Below, piece after piece: positions 23,994 to 32,315 of a stretch of DNA of 64,000 nucleotides. The translations under genes and the position numbers were made by a program. Source of the DNA: Methylobacterium sp. B4 (GTDB lineage Bacteria; Pseudomonadota; Alphaproteobacteria; Rhizobiales; Beijerinckiaceae); contig NZ_QJJJ01000016.1 in assembly GCF_003201865.1 (NCBI RefSeq), forward strand, positions 1 to 64,000, read 5' to 3'. Position 1 is the stretch's first letter; each line of letters starts with the position of its first letter. A model generated the notes under the pieces. The model was given only the letters and a program-made list of their open reading frames with translations. It was not told the DNA's origin and searched no databases.

Positions 23994-25403
23994 ATGGCGG
24001 CGATCTCGTTCCTCGGCGATCTCATCCAGACCATCAGCGACCGTGGGCGCGACCTGATCGGCCTGTCCCGCGGCGACCTCGCCCGGACTGCGAGCCCGGC
24101 CGATCTGGCGCGGCTGTGCGAGGATCTGATCTCGCGGCGGGGCGAGGCGTCCGGCGTGGCGCTGGCCCGGCTCATCCTCGACCGCTACGCCTCGCTTCCG
24201 CTGGAGGAGCGGCTGATCTTCCTCGGGATCGTCGCGAGCGAGTTCGGAGCGGATCACGCGGCGGTGGAGCAGGCCATCGCGGGCTACCGCGCCGACCCGA
24301 CCCGGGCCCGGCTCGGCCTGCTGCACGAGGCTGCCGAGCCCCGCTCGCAGGAATTGATCCGCCGGCTCAACCTCGCCCGCGGCGGCACGCTGGCGCTGGT
24401 GCGGATGCGCGAGGATCTCTTCATCCTGCGTAAGCATCTCAAGGATCAGAGCGCCGACCCGCAGATGGTGGACGCGGCGGTGAGCCTCGACAGCGATTTC
24501 GAGCACCTGTTCGCCTCGTGGTTCAATCGCGGCTTCCTGGTGTTGCGCCCCATCGACTGGACGACGCCCGCCCACATCCTCGAGAAGATCATCCGCTACG
24601 AGGCGGTCCACGAGATCGCCGATTGGGACGAGCTTCGCCGCCGCATCGAGCCGCCGGACCGGCGCTGCTTCGCCTTCTTTCACCCGGCCCTGCTCGACGA
24701 GCCGCTGATCTTCGTGGAGGTGGCGCTGACCGCCGGGATCTCCGCCGCGATCCAGCCGATCCTCGCCGACGGGCGCGAGCCGGTGGCGGCCCGCGCCGCC
24801 ACGACGGCGGTCTTCTACTCGATCTCGAACTGCCAGAAGGGTCTGGCCGGTGTCACCTTCGGCAACTTCCTGATCAAACAGGTGGTCGAGGATCTCGCCC
24901 GCGAAATTCCCTCGCTCAAGACCTTCGTCACCCTTTCACCGGTACCGGGCTTCCGGACCTGGCTCGACCGCGAGCGCGGGGCCGACGTGCCGCAGGGCCT
25001 CACGCGGGAGGACGTGGAGGCGCTGCGCCTGCTCGATAGCGATGATTGGCGCAGCGATAAGGCCAAGTGCGAGGCGGTGCGGCGGGCCATGATCCCGGCG
25101 GCGGCCGCCTATTTCCTGCGCGCCAAGAACGAGCGGGGCCGTCCTCTCGATCCGGTCGCCCGCTTCCATCTCGGCAACGGTGCCCGGCTGGAGCGCCTGA
25201 ACTTCCTGGGCGACACCTCGAAGAAGGGCGTGCGCCAGTCCTACGGGCTGATGGTCAACTACCTCTACGACCTCTCGGCCATCGAGAAGAACCACGAGAC
25301 CTATGCCAACCTCGGCACCGTCGCGACCTCGTCGGTGGTGAGCCGCGAGCTGCGCGCGAACCTGCCGCCGCCGCGGGCGATGGTGCTGGCCGAGGCGGGC
25401 TAA
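23994..25403 (+). CDS. Malonyl-CoA decarboxylase
   Basis: A 469-residue protein with a helical N-terminal half and a GNAT-like C-terminal catalytic half, in the order expected of malonyl-CoA decarboxylase. Conserved stretches include HPALLDEPLIFVEVAL, FYSISNCQKGLAGVTFGNFL, SLKTFVTLSPVPGFRTWL, FHLGNGARLERLNFLGD and SYGLMVNYLYDL. It converts malonyl-CoA to acetyl-CoA and CO2. ATG 23994 has GGAGG 10 bases upstream, while a TTG at 23985 would overlap that site. In the same 4 kb lies accA, whose enzyme makes malonyl-CoA. Confidence 0.95.
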   Translation: MAAISFLGDLIQTISDRGRDLIGLSRGDLARTASPADLARLCEDLISRRGEASGVALARLILDRYASLPLEERLIFLGIVASEFGADHAAVEQAIAGYRADPTRARLGLLHEAAEPRSQELIRRLNLARGGTLALVRMREDLFILRKHLKDQSADPQMVDAAVSLDSDFEHLFASWFNRGFLVLRPIDWTTPAHILEKIIRYEAVHEIADWDELRRRIEPPDRRCFAFFHPALLDEPLIFVEVALTAGISAAIQPILADGREPVAARAATTAVFYSISNCQKGLAGVTFGNFLIKQVVEDLAREIPSLKTFVTLSPVPGFRTWLDRERGADVPQGLTREDVEALRLLDSDDWRSDKAKCEAVRRAMIPAAAAYFLRAKNERGRPLDPVARFHLGNGARLERLNFLGDTSKKGVRQSYGLMVNYLYDLSAIEKNHETYANLGTVATSSVVSRELRANLPPPRAMVLAEAG

Positions 25404-25535
25404 CACCGACTCAGGCATCGGCGAGCGCCGCTTTTTTGCTGCGCCGCGGGACCGAAATGCCCTTCGGACGTTTCCCTGTCCGACGCCCGCCCGAAACCGA
25501 AAGGTGGCGGACGCGACAAGGAAGGGAGTTCCACC

Positions 25536-25892
25536 ATGGTTGATACGGATCGCATCGTCGGCACCGCCAAGGATCTCGGTGGGCGGGCGCAGGGTGCCGT
25601 GGGCGATGCGCTCGGCTCCGACCGGGACTCGCTGGAGGGACGCTACCGGGAGGCCGAGGGCCGGGCGCAGCGCGTCTACGGGCAGGCGAAGGACACCGTG
25701 CGCGACATCGCCGACGATGTCGGCGGCTACGCGGAGGACGCCTACGACCGGATCAGCCGCCACGGCGGCACCTACCTGCGCGACGGGCGCGAGCGGGTCG
25801 AGTCCCAGGTGGGCGAGAACCCCTTCCTGGCGCTGCTGATCGCCGGCGCGGTCGGCTACGGCCTCGCCCTGCTGCTGCATTCGCGCCGCTGA
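25536..25892 (+). CDS. CsbD-like stress protein with C-terminal membrane anchor (118 aa)
   Basis: The N-terminal half (DRIVGTAKDLGGRAQGAVG, then YREAEGRAQRVYGQAKDT) follows the CsbD/YjbJ pattern of small hydrophilic helical stress proteins. The C-terminal 20 residues (NPFLALLIAGAVGYGLALLL) form one transmembrane helix ending in SRR, similar to DUF883/ElaB-type proteins. It therefore looks like a membrane-tethered CsbD variant. AAGGAAGG about 10 bases upstream supports the ATG at 25536. Confidence 0.82.
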   Translation: MVDTDRIVGTAKDLGGRAQGAVGDALGSDRDSLEGRYREAEGRAQRVYGQAKDTVRDIADDVGGYAEDAYDRISRHGGTYLRDGRERVESQVGENPFLALLIAGAVGYGLALLLHSRR

Positions 25893-25945
25893 GCGGAGGG
25901 GCCGGCCGCGACGGCGTCGCGGTCGGCTCACGGTGACGGGCGGCG

Positions 25946-26731
25946 CTACTGCGCCGTCCAGCCGCCATCCATGGCGAGGTTGGCGCCGGTGATCTGGCTG
26001 GCGCCGTCGGAGCACAGGAACACGGCGAGCGCCGCGACCTGATCGACGGTGACGAATTCCTTGGTCGGCTGCGCCTTCAGCAGCACGTCCTCGATCACCT
26101 GCTCCTTGGTCAGCCCGCGCGCCTTTATCGTGTCGGGGATCTGGCTCTCGACCAGCGGCGTCCAGACGTAGCCGGGCGAGATGCAGTTCACGGTGATGCC
26201 GTGGGTGGCGAGTTCGAGCGCCGCCGTCTTGGTGAGCCCGACCACGCCGTGCTTGGCCGCCACGTAGGCCGACTTGTAGGGCGAGGCGACCATCGAGTGC
26301 GCCGAGGCCGTGTTGATGACGCGGCCCCAGCCCTTCGCCTTCATGTGGGGGATCGCCGCCCGCAGGGTGTGGAAGGCCGAGCAGAGGTTGAGGGCGATGA
26401 TCTGGTCCCACTTCTCGATCGGGAATTCCTCGATCGGCGCGACGTACTGGACGCCGGCATTGTTCACCAGGATGTCGACGCTGCCGAAGCTGTCAGCGGA
26501 CAGCGCGATCAGGCCGCCGATCTCGTCGGGCTTGGTGAGGTCGGCGGGCGAGTAGACGGCCTTCACGCCGAACTCGCTCTCCAGACCGGTCCGCGTGCGC
26601 TCGATCTCGTCGGGCTTGCCGAAGCCGTTGAGGACGATGTTCGCGCCCTCCTTGGCGAAGCCGCGGGCGATGGCGAGACCGATGCCGCTGGTCGAGCCGG
26701 TGACGACGGCCGCTTTCCCATTCAGGCTCAT
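25946..26731 (-). CDS. bdhA: D-3-hydroxybutyrate dehydrogenase (SDR family)
   Basis: The 261-residue short-chain dehydrogenase has the NAD-binding TGSTSGIGLA, NNAG, catalytic Ser in NTASAHS and Y-x3-K in SAYVAAKHG. GYVWTPLVESQIPDTIK and the C-terminal AMDGGWTAQ are characteristic of 3-hydroxybutyrate dehydrogenase. It interconverts 3-hydroxybutyrate and acetoacetate, the first step after polyhydroxybutyrate breakdown. The ATG at 26731 has GGAGGG seven bases upstream. The open frame continues far upstream antisense to accA, but only by codon bias. Confidence 0.93.
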   Translation of the reverse strand: MSLNGKAAVVTGSTSGIGLAIARGFAKEGANIVLNGFGKPDEIERTRTGLESEFGVKAVYSPADLTKPDEIGGLIALSADSFGSVDILVNNAGVQYVAPIEEFPIEKWDQIIALNLCSAFHTLRAAIPHMKAKGWGRVINTASAHSMVASPYKSAYVAAKHGVVGLTKTAALELATHGITVNCISPGYVWTPLVESQIPDTIKARGLTKEQVIEDVLLKAQPTKEFVTVDQVAALAVFLCSDGASQITGANLAMDGGWTAQ

Positions 26732-26986
26732 GCACAATCCCTCCGGTTGCGGGCCGCGCGGACCCTCGCGCCGACCGACTTGCCCCAACCGGACCGCGAA
26801 GTCGATTGCGCTGCACTGCGGTCGCTGACGCGCCGCGGCGGTTGACACCCATCCCCGCTTCCCCGAACACCGCGCCCGGCCGCGGGTTCGCGCGCGCCCT
26901 GGTCTCGAAGCGGATTCCGATTCGAACCCGGGCGCGCGGCGGGGCCGAGCCGCGCGGATGCCGAGCAAGAGTTGGACCCACGATCG

Positions 26987-27949
26987 ATGGCGGTGATGCG
27001 CTCCTATCTCGACTTCGAGAAGCCCGTCGCGGAGCTCGAGGCGAAGCTCGAGGAACTCAAGGCCCTGGGCCAGCGCGACGGCGCCGTCTCGATCAGCGAG
27101 GAGGTCGGGCGGCTGGAGGCCAAGGCCGCTCAGGCGCTGGCCGAGATCTACGCCGCCCTCACGCCCTGGCAGAAGACGCAGGTCGCCCGCCATCCGCAGC
27201 GCCCCCACTTCGTCGATTACTGCGCCGGGCTGATCGAGGAATTCACGCCGCTGGCCGGCGACCGCAGCTTCGGCGAGGACGAGGCGATCCTCGGCGGGTT
27301 CGGGCGCTTCCGCGGCCGGCCGGTCTGCGTGCTCGGCCAGGAGAAGGGCGCCACCACCGAGGCGCGGCTGCGCCACAATTTCGGAATGGCCCGGCCCGAG
27401 GGCTACCGCAAGGCCGTGCGCCTGATGGAGACCGCCGACCGCTTCGGCCTGCCCGTGATCGCCTTCGTCGACACGGCCGGCGCCTTCCCCGGGATCGAGG
27501 CGGAGGAGCGCGGACAAGCCGAGGCCATCGCCCGCTCGACCGAGGCCTGTCTCGGGCTCGGCGTGCCCAACGTCGCGGTGGTCATCGGCGAGGGCGGTTC
27601 GGGCGGCGCCATCGCCATCGCCACCGCCAACACCGTGCTGATGCTGGAACACGCCATCTACAGCGTGATCTCGCCGGAGGGCGCCGCCTCGATCCTGTGG
27701 CGCGACCAGGGCCGCGCCCACGACGCCGCCACCGCCATGAAGATCACGGCGCAGGACCTGCTTCGGCTCGGCATCATCGACGGCATCGTGCCCGAGGCGA
27801 CCGGCGGCGCCCACCGCGACCGCAAGGCCGCGCTCGACGCGACCGGCGAGGCCGTGGCCCGCGCGCTCGCCGCGTTCGAGGGGCTGGGCCGCGACGAGAT
27901 CCGCGACAGGCGGGCGCAGAAATTCCTCGAGATCGGGCGCAAGTTGTGA
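26987..27949 (+). CDS. accA: Acetyl-CoA carboxylase carboxyltransferase subunit alpha
   Basis: The 320-residue product begins RSYLDFEKPVAELEAKLEEL and contains DTAGAFPGIEAEERGQAEAI, GEGGSGGAIAIATAN and YSVISPEGAASILWRD, all AccA hallmarks. With AccD it transfers CO2 from biotin to acetyl-CoA, giving malonyl-CoA for fatty acid synthesis. ATG 26987 is reported. The family usually starts at the next ATG (26996). No strong ribosome site distinguishes them. It has a convergent relation to nothing and is followed 13 bases later by a DUF1796 gene. Confidence 0.96.
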   Translation: MAVMRSYLDFEKPVAELEAKLEELKALGQRDGAVSISEEVGRLEAKAAQALAEIYAALTPWQKTQVARHPQRPHFVDYCAGLIEEFTPLAGDRSFGEDEAILGGFGRFRGRPVCVLGQEKGATTEARLRHNFGMARPEGYRKAVRLMETADRFGLPVIAFVDTAGAFPGIEAEERGQAEAIARSTEACLGLGVPNVAVVIGEGGSGGAIAIATANTVLMLEHAIYSVISPEGAASILWRDQGRAHDAATAMKITAQDLLRLGIIDGIVPEATGGAHRDRKAALDATGEAVARALAAFEGLGRDEIRDRRAQKFLEIGRKL

Positions 27950-27962
27950 TCGGCGGCGCGGC

Positions 27963-28688
27963 GTGAAGCGGCCCACCGCCGCCGGGCTTCTCAGCGGCCT
28001 GCGCCGTCTCGGCCTGCGGGACCTGCGCGAGCCCGGGCCCGTCAGCCATATCTCCCTGGGCAGCCACTGCCACACGGCGCAGCTCCTCAAGGGGCTTGGC
28101 CTGCGCACGTGGTCCGCGCCCTTCGACTGGATCTTCTCCTCGCCGGGGATGGTGCGCGACTGCCTCGCCGACGACTTTTCGGACCTGCTCGACCGGCGCC
28201 ACTACGAGAGCACGCCGGTCGGTGAGCGCGTGGCGCCGGACGAGACTCGTTGCCGTCATCGGCTTTACCGCGACCGGCACGCCATCCCCTTCGTCTTCAA
28301 CCACCACGACCCCGCCACGAGCGAGGAGGATTACCGCTTCCTTCAGGAGGGCGTACGGCGGCTGCGGGTGGCGCTGGCCCGGCCGGGCGCGCGCAACGCC
28401 CTCTACCTGCTCACCGCCCTTCCAACCGAGCCCGAGACGGTGCGGGCGATCCGCGACGGGCTGGCGGCGCGGGCCGGCACGGCCGGTGCGGAAAATCACC
28501 TCACGATGATCACCCTGCGGCAGGGCGAGGAGCCCTCCGTCCAGCGCTTGGCGCGGGAGCCGCATCTCGACTGGCTCGAGGTGACGACGCGCTCGCCGTC
28601 CGTCGGCCTGCGCTTCGCTGACCCGGCCGATGACGCCTTCGTGAAGGGTCTGCTGCCGCTCGCACGGCGCTTTGGTGGGGAACCGTGA
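27963..28688 (+). CDS. DUF1796 putative papain-like cysteine peptidase (241 aa)
   Basis: The motif SLGSHCHTAQLLKGLGLR followed by SAPFDWIFSSPGMVRDCL, and later FVFNHHD, matches DUF1796, annotated as putative papain-like cysteine peptidases. A Cys at 36 and a histidine pair would be candidates for catalysis. GTG at 27963 lies 13 bases after accA, so it is likely read from the accA transcript. No signal peptide or membrane segment is seen. The true substrate is unknown, and the peptidase label is a fold prediction. Confidence 0.75.
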   Translation: MKRPTAAGLLSGLRRLGLRDLREPGPVSHISLGSHCHTAQLLKGLGLRTWSAPFDWIFSSPGMVRDCLADDFSDLLDRRHYESTPVGERVAPDETRCRHRLYRDRHAIPFVFNHHDPATSEEDYRFLQEGVRRLRVALARPGARNALYLLTALPTEPETVRAIRDGLAARAGTAGAENHLTMITLRQGEEPSVQRLAREPHLDWLEVTTRSPSVGLRFADPADDAFVKGLLPLARRFGGEP

Positions 28689-28836
28689 CCGTTCCGCCAC
28701 GCTCGTCCACAAACCGTCCGGCCGCATTGCGGTAAGGTTCGGGTAAGTCTACCCGGGCTATTGGGTTCGGGGAGTGACGTCCGCACAAGAGGCAGGAGAA
28801 GCCTCGCGGGCGAGGACACGTAAGGACGGGTTCCCC

Positions 28837-30237
28837 ATGGCTGTGCGTCCGTTTGCGGCGACTGCTCTCGTCGTTCTGGCGATGACCCTCGGTGCCTGCC
28901 AGGACAGCGCCATGCTCGGCGGCGCCTCGACCCGCAGCCTGACCCCGATTCCGCCCCAGGTCGTCTCGCTCATGCAGACCAAGGGGATGAGCCAGTCCGA
29001 CCCGATCCTGATCCGCGCCTTCAAGAAGGAAGCGGAGATGGAGGTGTGGAAGCGCGGCGCGAACGGCCAGTACGCGCTCCTCAAAACCTACCCGATCTGC
29101 CGCTGGTCGGGCCAGCTCGGCCCCAAGACGAAGCAGGGCGACCGGCAGGCGCCGGAGGGCTTCTACACGATCACGCCGGGTCAGATGAACCCGAACTCCA
29201 GCTACTACCTGTCCTTCGACGTCGGCTATCCGAACGCCGTGGACCGGGCCAAGGGCGGCACCGGCAACTACATCATGGTGCACGGCACCTGCTCGTCGTC
29301 GGGCTGCTTCGCGATGACCGATGCCTCGATGTCGGAGATCTACGCGCTCGCCCGCGAGGCCTTCAGCGGCGGCCAGCGGGCCTTCCAGTTCCAGTCCTAT
29401 CCCTTTCGGATGACGGCGGCGAACATCGCCAAGTTCCGCAACGATCCCAACGCGCCGTTCTGGAAGAACCTCAAGGAGGGCTCGGACTATTTCGAGACCC
29501 TCAGGGAGGAGCCGCGGGTCGCGGCCTGCGGCACCAAGTACGTGTTCGGCGGCGCCGACGTGGCCGCCGGCAACTGCACGCCGCGGGTCGATCCGCTCGT
29601 GGCGGAGAAGCGCGACCGCGACAGCCGCGACGTCGCCGACCTGATCGCCAAGGGCACGCCCGCCACCCGCGTGGTCTACGAGGACGGCAGCCAGAATCCG
29701 GTCTTCCGCCCGCAGAAGCCGGAGGGCCCGGCCCTCGCCAGCCTGATCGAGACCGACAAGGACAAGGAGAAGGAAAAGGAACTCGCCTACACGGCCAAGG
29801 AGTACGGGCGCTACCATCTCGGCGAGATCAGCCGGCCGGAAAGCCTCGCCCTGGGCCCGAACGAGTTCGAGGTCGATGCCAAGGGCAAGCCGGTCCTCGT
29901 GGCCGCCGCGCCCGCCGACGCCCCCGGCCCGACCAAGGCGGCCGCCGCCCGCAAGGAGCAGGCGAAGCCGACGACCGTCGTCGCCGTGCAGGACCCGGCC
30001 AAGACCGGCGGCAAGGCGCTGAGCGACAAGGCCGCCAAGGCGAACCGCATCACCGTCGCCGATGCGGACGGCGATGTCAGCGCCTTCAGCAAGGTGCTCG
30101 CCAAGAAAGACGTGAAGGCCGCCGAGACCGCCCCGGCCAAACCGAAGCCCGCGGCCAAGGAAGCCATCAAGGACGCGCCGGTCGCCTCGACGAAGCCGCA
30201 CGCCTCCGTGACGACGACCGGCTCGGTGCGCAACTGA
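28837..30237 (+). CDS. YafK/DpaA-like murein L,D-transpeptidase-family lipoprotein (466 aa)
   Basis: A lipobox (LAMTLGAC, Cys21) makes it a lipoprotein. The YkuD-type catalytic motif is HGTCSSSGCFAM, with active-site Cys. The preceding FKKEAEMEVWKRG, YPICRWSGQLGPK and APEGFYTITPGQMN match the YafK subfamily, whose E. coli member DpaA releases Braun lipoprotein from peptidoglycan. After about residue 260 there is a long Lys/Ala-rich, probably disordered tail (TKAAAARKEQAKPTTVV and similar) not found in short YafK proteins. ATG 28837 follows AAGGACGGG. It stands alone between DUF1796 and ppk2. Confidence 0.85.
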   Translation: MAVRPFAATALVVLAMTLGACQDSAMLGGASTRSLTPIPPQVVSLMQTKGMSQSDPILIRAFKKEAEMEVWKRGANGQYALLKTYPICRWSGQLGPKTKQGDRQAPEGFYTITPGQMNPNSSYYLSFDVGYPNAVDRAKGGTGNYIMVHGTCSSSGCFAMTDASMSEIYALAREAFSGGQRAFQFQSYPFRMTAANIAKFRNDPNAPFWKNLKEGSDYFETLREEPRVAACGTKYVFGGADVAAGNCTPRVDPLVAEKRDRDSRDVADLIAKGTPATRVVYEDGSQNPVFRPQKPEGPALASLIETDKDKEKEKELAYTAKEYGRYHLGEISRPESLALGPNEFEVDAKGKPVLVAAAPADAPGPTKAAAARKEQAKPTTVVAVQDPAKTGGKALSDKAAKANRITVADADGDVSAFSKVLAKKDVKAAETAPAKPKPAAKEAIKDAPVASTKPHASVTTTGSVRN

Positions 30238-30361
30238 CAATGGGGCGGCGGCCTCGGGCCGCGCTCGACCCGACCGCGGTTTTCGCCGGGCAAGCTTCGC
30301 CGGCCTGTCACACGAGAGTGCTCTAAGCGTCCGGCCCACCTCGACGACCGGACCCGGCCCC

Positions 30362-31252
30362 ATGCGCGACGACAGCCGCCCGCACGCCTACGATTTCGAC
30401 GCCATCCGCCGCGAACTGGCCGACAGCTACGACGAGGAGCTGGAACTCGGCTTCGACGAGGCCCAGGAGGACGGCGGATCCCTCACCCGGCGCAGCTACT
30501 TTCACGAGCTGCTGCGGCTCCAGCACGAGCTGGTGCGCCTCCAGGACTGGGTGAAGCACGAGGGCCTGCGGGTCGTGGTCCTGTTCGAGGGGCGCGACTC
30601 GGCCGGCAAGGGCGGTGTCATCAAGCGCATCACCCAGCGCCTCAACCCCCGCATCTGCCGCGTGGTCGCCCTCCCCGCTCCGAGCGAGCGGGAGCGCACG
30701 CAATGGTACTTCCAGCGCTACGTCACCCATCTGCCGGCGGCGGGCGAGATCGTGCTGTTCGACCGCTCCTGGTACAACCGCGCCGGCGTCGAGCGGGTCA
30801 TGGGCTTCTGCACCGAGGACGAGGTGGAGGAGTTCTTCCGCTCCGTGCCCGAATTCGAGCGCATGCTGGTGCGCTCCGGCATTCTGCTGGTGAAGTACTG
30901 GTTCTCGATCACCGACGCCGAGCAGGCGCTGCGCTTCCACATGCGGATCGAGGACCCGCTGAAGCAGTGGAAGCTCTCGCCGATGGATGTCGAATCGCGC
31001 CGCCGCTGGGAGGATTACACCCGCGCCAAGGAGGATATGCTGGCACGTACCCACATCCCCGAGGCGCCGTGGTGGGTGGTCGAGGCGGTCAACAAGCGGC
31101 GCGCCCGCCTCAACTGCATCAGCCACCTGCTGGAGCAGATCCCCTATCAGACCGTGAACCACCCGCCCGTCGTGCTGCCCGACCGCGTGCGCAACGCCGA
31201 CTACCTCCGTGCGCCGATCCCGCCGGAGATGTTCGTCCCGGCCCGCTACTGA
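30362..31252 (+). CDS. ppk2: Polyphosphate kinase 2 (PPK2)
   Basis: A 296-residue P-loop kinase with the PPK2 motifs FEGRDSAGKGG (Walker A), DRSWYNRAGVERVMGFC (Walker B and lid) and PLKQWKLSPMD. Single-domain PPK2 enzymes use polyphosphate to phosphorylate ADP or GDP, or the reverse. The N-terminal 60 residues are acidic. It may connect to the phosphate operon functionally, but it lies 19 kb away and no Pho box is visible upstream. Confidence 0.93.
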   Translation: MRDDSRPHAYDFDAIRRELADSYDEELELGFDEAQEDGGSLTRRSYFHELLRLQHELVRLQDWVKHEGLRVVVLFEGRDSAGKGGVIKRITQRLNPRICRVVALPAPSERERTQWYFQRYVTHLPAAGEIVLFDRSWYNRAGVERVMGFCTEDEVEEFFRSVPEFERMLVRSGILLVKYWFSITDAEQALRFHMRIEDPLKQWKLSPMDVESRRRWEDYTRAKEDMLARTHIPEAPWWVVEAVNKRRARLNCISHLLEQIPYQTVNHPPVVLPDRVRNADYLRAPIPPEMFVPARY

Positions 31253-31390
31253 GCGGAGCCGGCCGCCTCCCGCGCGCGCCCATCGACAAGTCCGCGCGCA
31301 TCCTGTAAAGGCCCGGCCAACTCACAACAGGATGCCGAAATCCTGACGCCCGGACCTCACCGGACGGGCGCTAACGGCCGGAGCTTTCCA

Positions 31391-31795
31391 ATGAACATCA
31401 TCGAGCAGCTCGAGCGGGAAGAGATCGCCCGCCTCGCCAAGACCATTCCCGATTTCGAGCCGGGCGACACGGTCATCGTCAACGTCCGCGTGAAGGAAGG
31501 CGAGCGCACCCGCGTGCAGGCCTACGAGGGCGTCTGCATCGCCCGCAACGGCGGCGGCCTCAACGAGAGCTTCACCGTCCGCAAGATCTCCTACGGCGAG
31601 GGCGTGGAGCGCGTCTTCCCGGTGCATTCGCCGATGATCGATTCGATCAAGGTGGCCCGCCGCGGCAAGGTGCGGCGCGCGAAGCTCTACTACCTGCGCG
31701 ACCGCCGCGGGAAGTCCGCCCGTATCGTCGAGCGCTCCGACCGCTCCGAGAAGGCGGCCAAGGCCCAGAAGGCCGCCGCCACCGCCGCGGAGTAA
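31391..31795 (+). CDS. rplS: 50S ribosomal protein L19
   Basis: The 134-residue protein has the L19 sequence FEPGDTVIVNVRVKEGERTR, RVQAYEGVCIARNGG, GVERVFPVHSPMIDSI and KVRRAKLYYLRDRRGKSARI, followed by an alanine-rich basic tail. It sits at the 30S-50S interface. Purine-rich GGAGC lies 7 bases before the ATG. In many bacteria rplS follows trmD-rimM-rpsP, but here it stands alone. Confidence 0.97.
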   Translation: MNIIEQLEREEIARLAKTIPDFEPGDTVIVNVRVKEGERTRVQAYEGVCIARNGGGLNESFTVRKISYGEGVERVFPVHSPMIDSIKVARRGKVRRAKLYYLRDRRGKSARIVERSDRSEKAAKAQKAAATAAE

Positions 31796-31802
31796 GCCGT
31801 CG

Positions 31803-31828
31803 GAAAGCGGCTCCCCGGAGCCGCTTTC
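31803..31828 (+). terminator. Hairpin just after rplS
   Basis: GAAAGCGGCTC and GAGCCGCTTTC pair perfectly around a four-base loop, beginning 8 bases after the rplS stop. There is no T-run, so it probably acts with the second hairpin downstream or as a 3'-end stabiliser. Confidence 0.6.
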
Positions 31829-31837
31829 ACCGCCGCG

Positions 31838-31868
31838 CCCGTCCCGAGATGATCGGGGCGGGTTTTTT
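31838..31868 (+). terminator. Rho-independent terminator of rplS
   Basis: CCCGTCCCGA (31838-31847) pairs with TCGGGGCGGG (31853-31862), with one wobble and a 5-base loop. It is followed at once by six Ts. This is a textbook intrinsic terminator. Confidence 0.85.
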
Positions 31869-32315
31869 GTTGCGGGTAGCGATCCCGATGAGAGTCGGTC
31901 CTGCGTTGCGAGAGGCGCGTCCGCAACGTGATGCCGCGATCCGGTTCTGATACGGCTTCCGGCTGATCGCTTCGGCCTCTTCCTCCGTCATCGCGAGGCG
32001 AAGCCGTGGCGATCCAGGGCTCCGTCCCTTCCGGACATGTCGCGCTCTGGGTCGCTTCGGCTCCGCCTCGCGATGACGGAGCGGGGACGGAGCGGGGCGA
32101 AGGCCGAGGCGATGGACCGAAAACGATATGACTGATGCGATCCGGCCCTCGGCCGATCACTGAATCAGCCGGAGAAGCCCCGCCTCTCTGCGGACGATCT
32201 CGGTCACATGCCAGCCGCCGAGGAAGGCGGCTGGGCCATCGAACAAGCCGAGGCCTTCATCGACGGGATAGGCCGCACCGTTCCTGATCGATGATGACAT
32301 CGCGCGGCAGAGGCA
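31869..32315. other. Intergenic region holding a dispersed palindromic element
   Basis: Between the rplS terminator and the convergent transglycosylase gene there is no supported CDS. The central part, 31965-32112, is the palindromic element. A stretch at 32160-32300 has short open frames but no recognisable protein. Confidence 0.45.
31965..32112. repeat. Dispersed intergenic palindromic element (well preserved copy)
   Basis: The arm TCCGTCATCGCGAGGCGAAG (from 31984) returns in inverted form ending CTCGCGATGACGGA at 32080, and outer parts (GATCGCTTCGGCCTCTTC versus GCGAAGGCCGAGGCGATGG) extend the symmetry to about 148 bases. It lies between genes, after a terminator. The same sequence, more diverged, is at 11403-11512. 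Elements with this core are scattered in alphaproteobacterial genomes and can form a long RNA hairpin. Confidence 0.75.

Noticed and set aside
26732..28108. Upstream extension of the bdhA frame antisense to accA
   Set aside because: The bdhA start with its ribosome site is at 26731; the extension has no conserved sequence.
28740..28755. Hairpin CGGGTA-AGTC-TACCCG upstream of the L,D-transpeptidase gene
   Set aside because: Six-base stem without T-run; too weak to call as terminator or operator.
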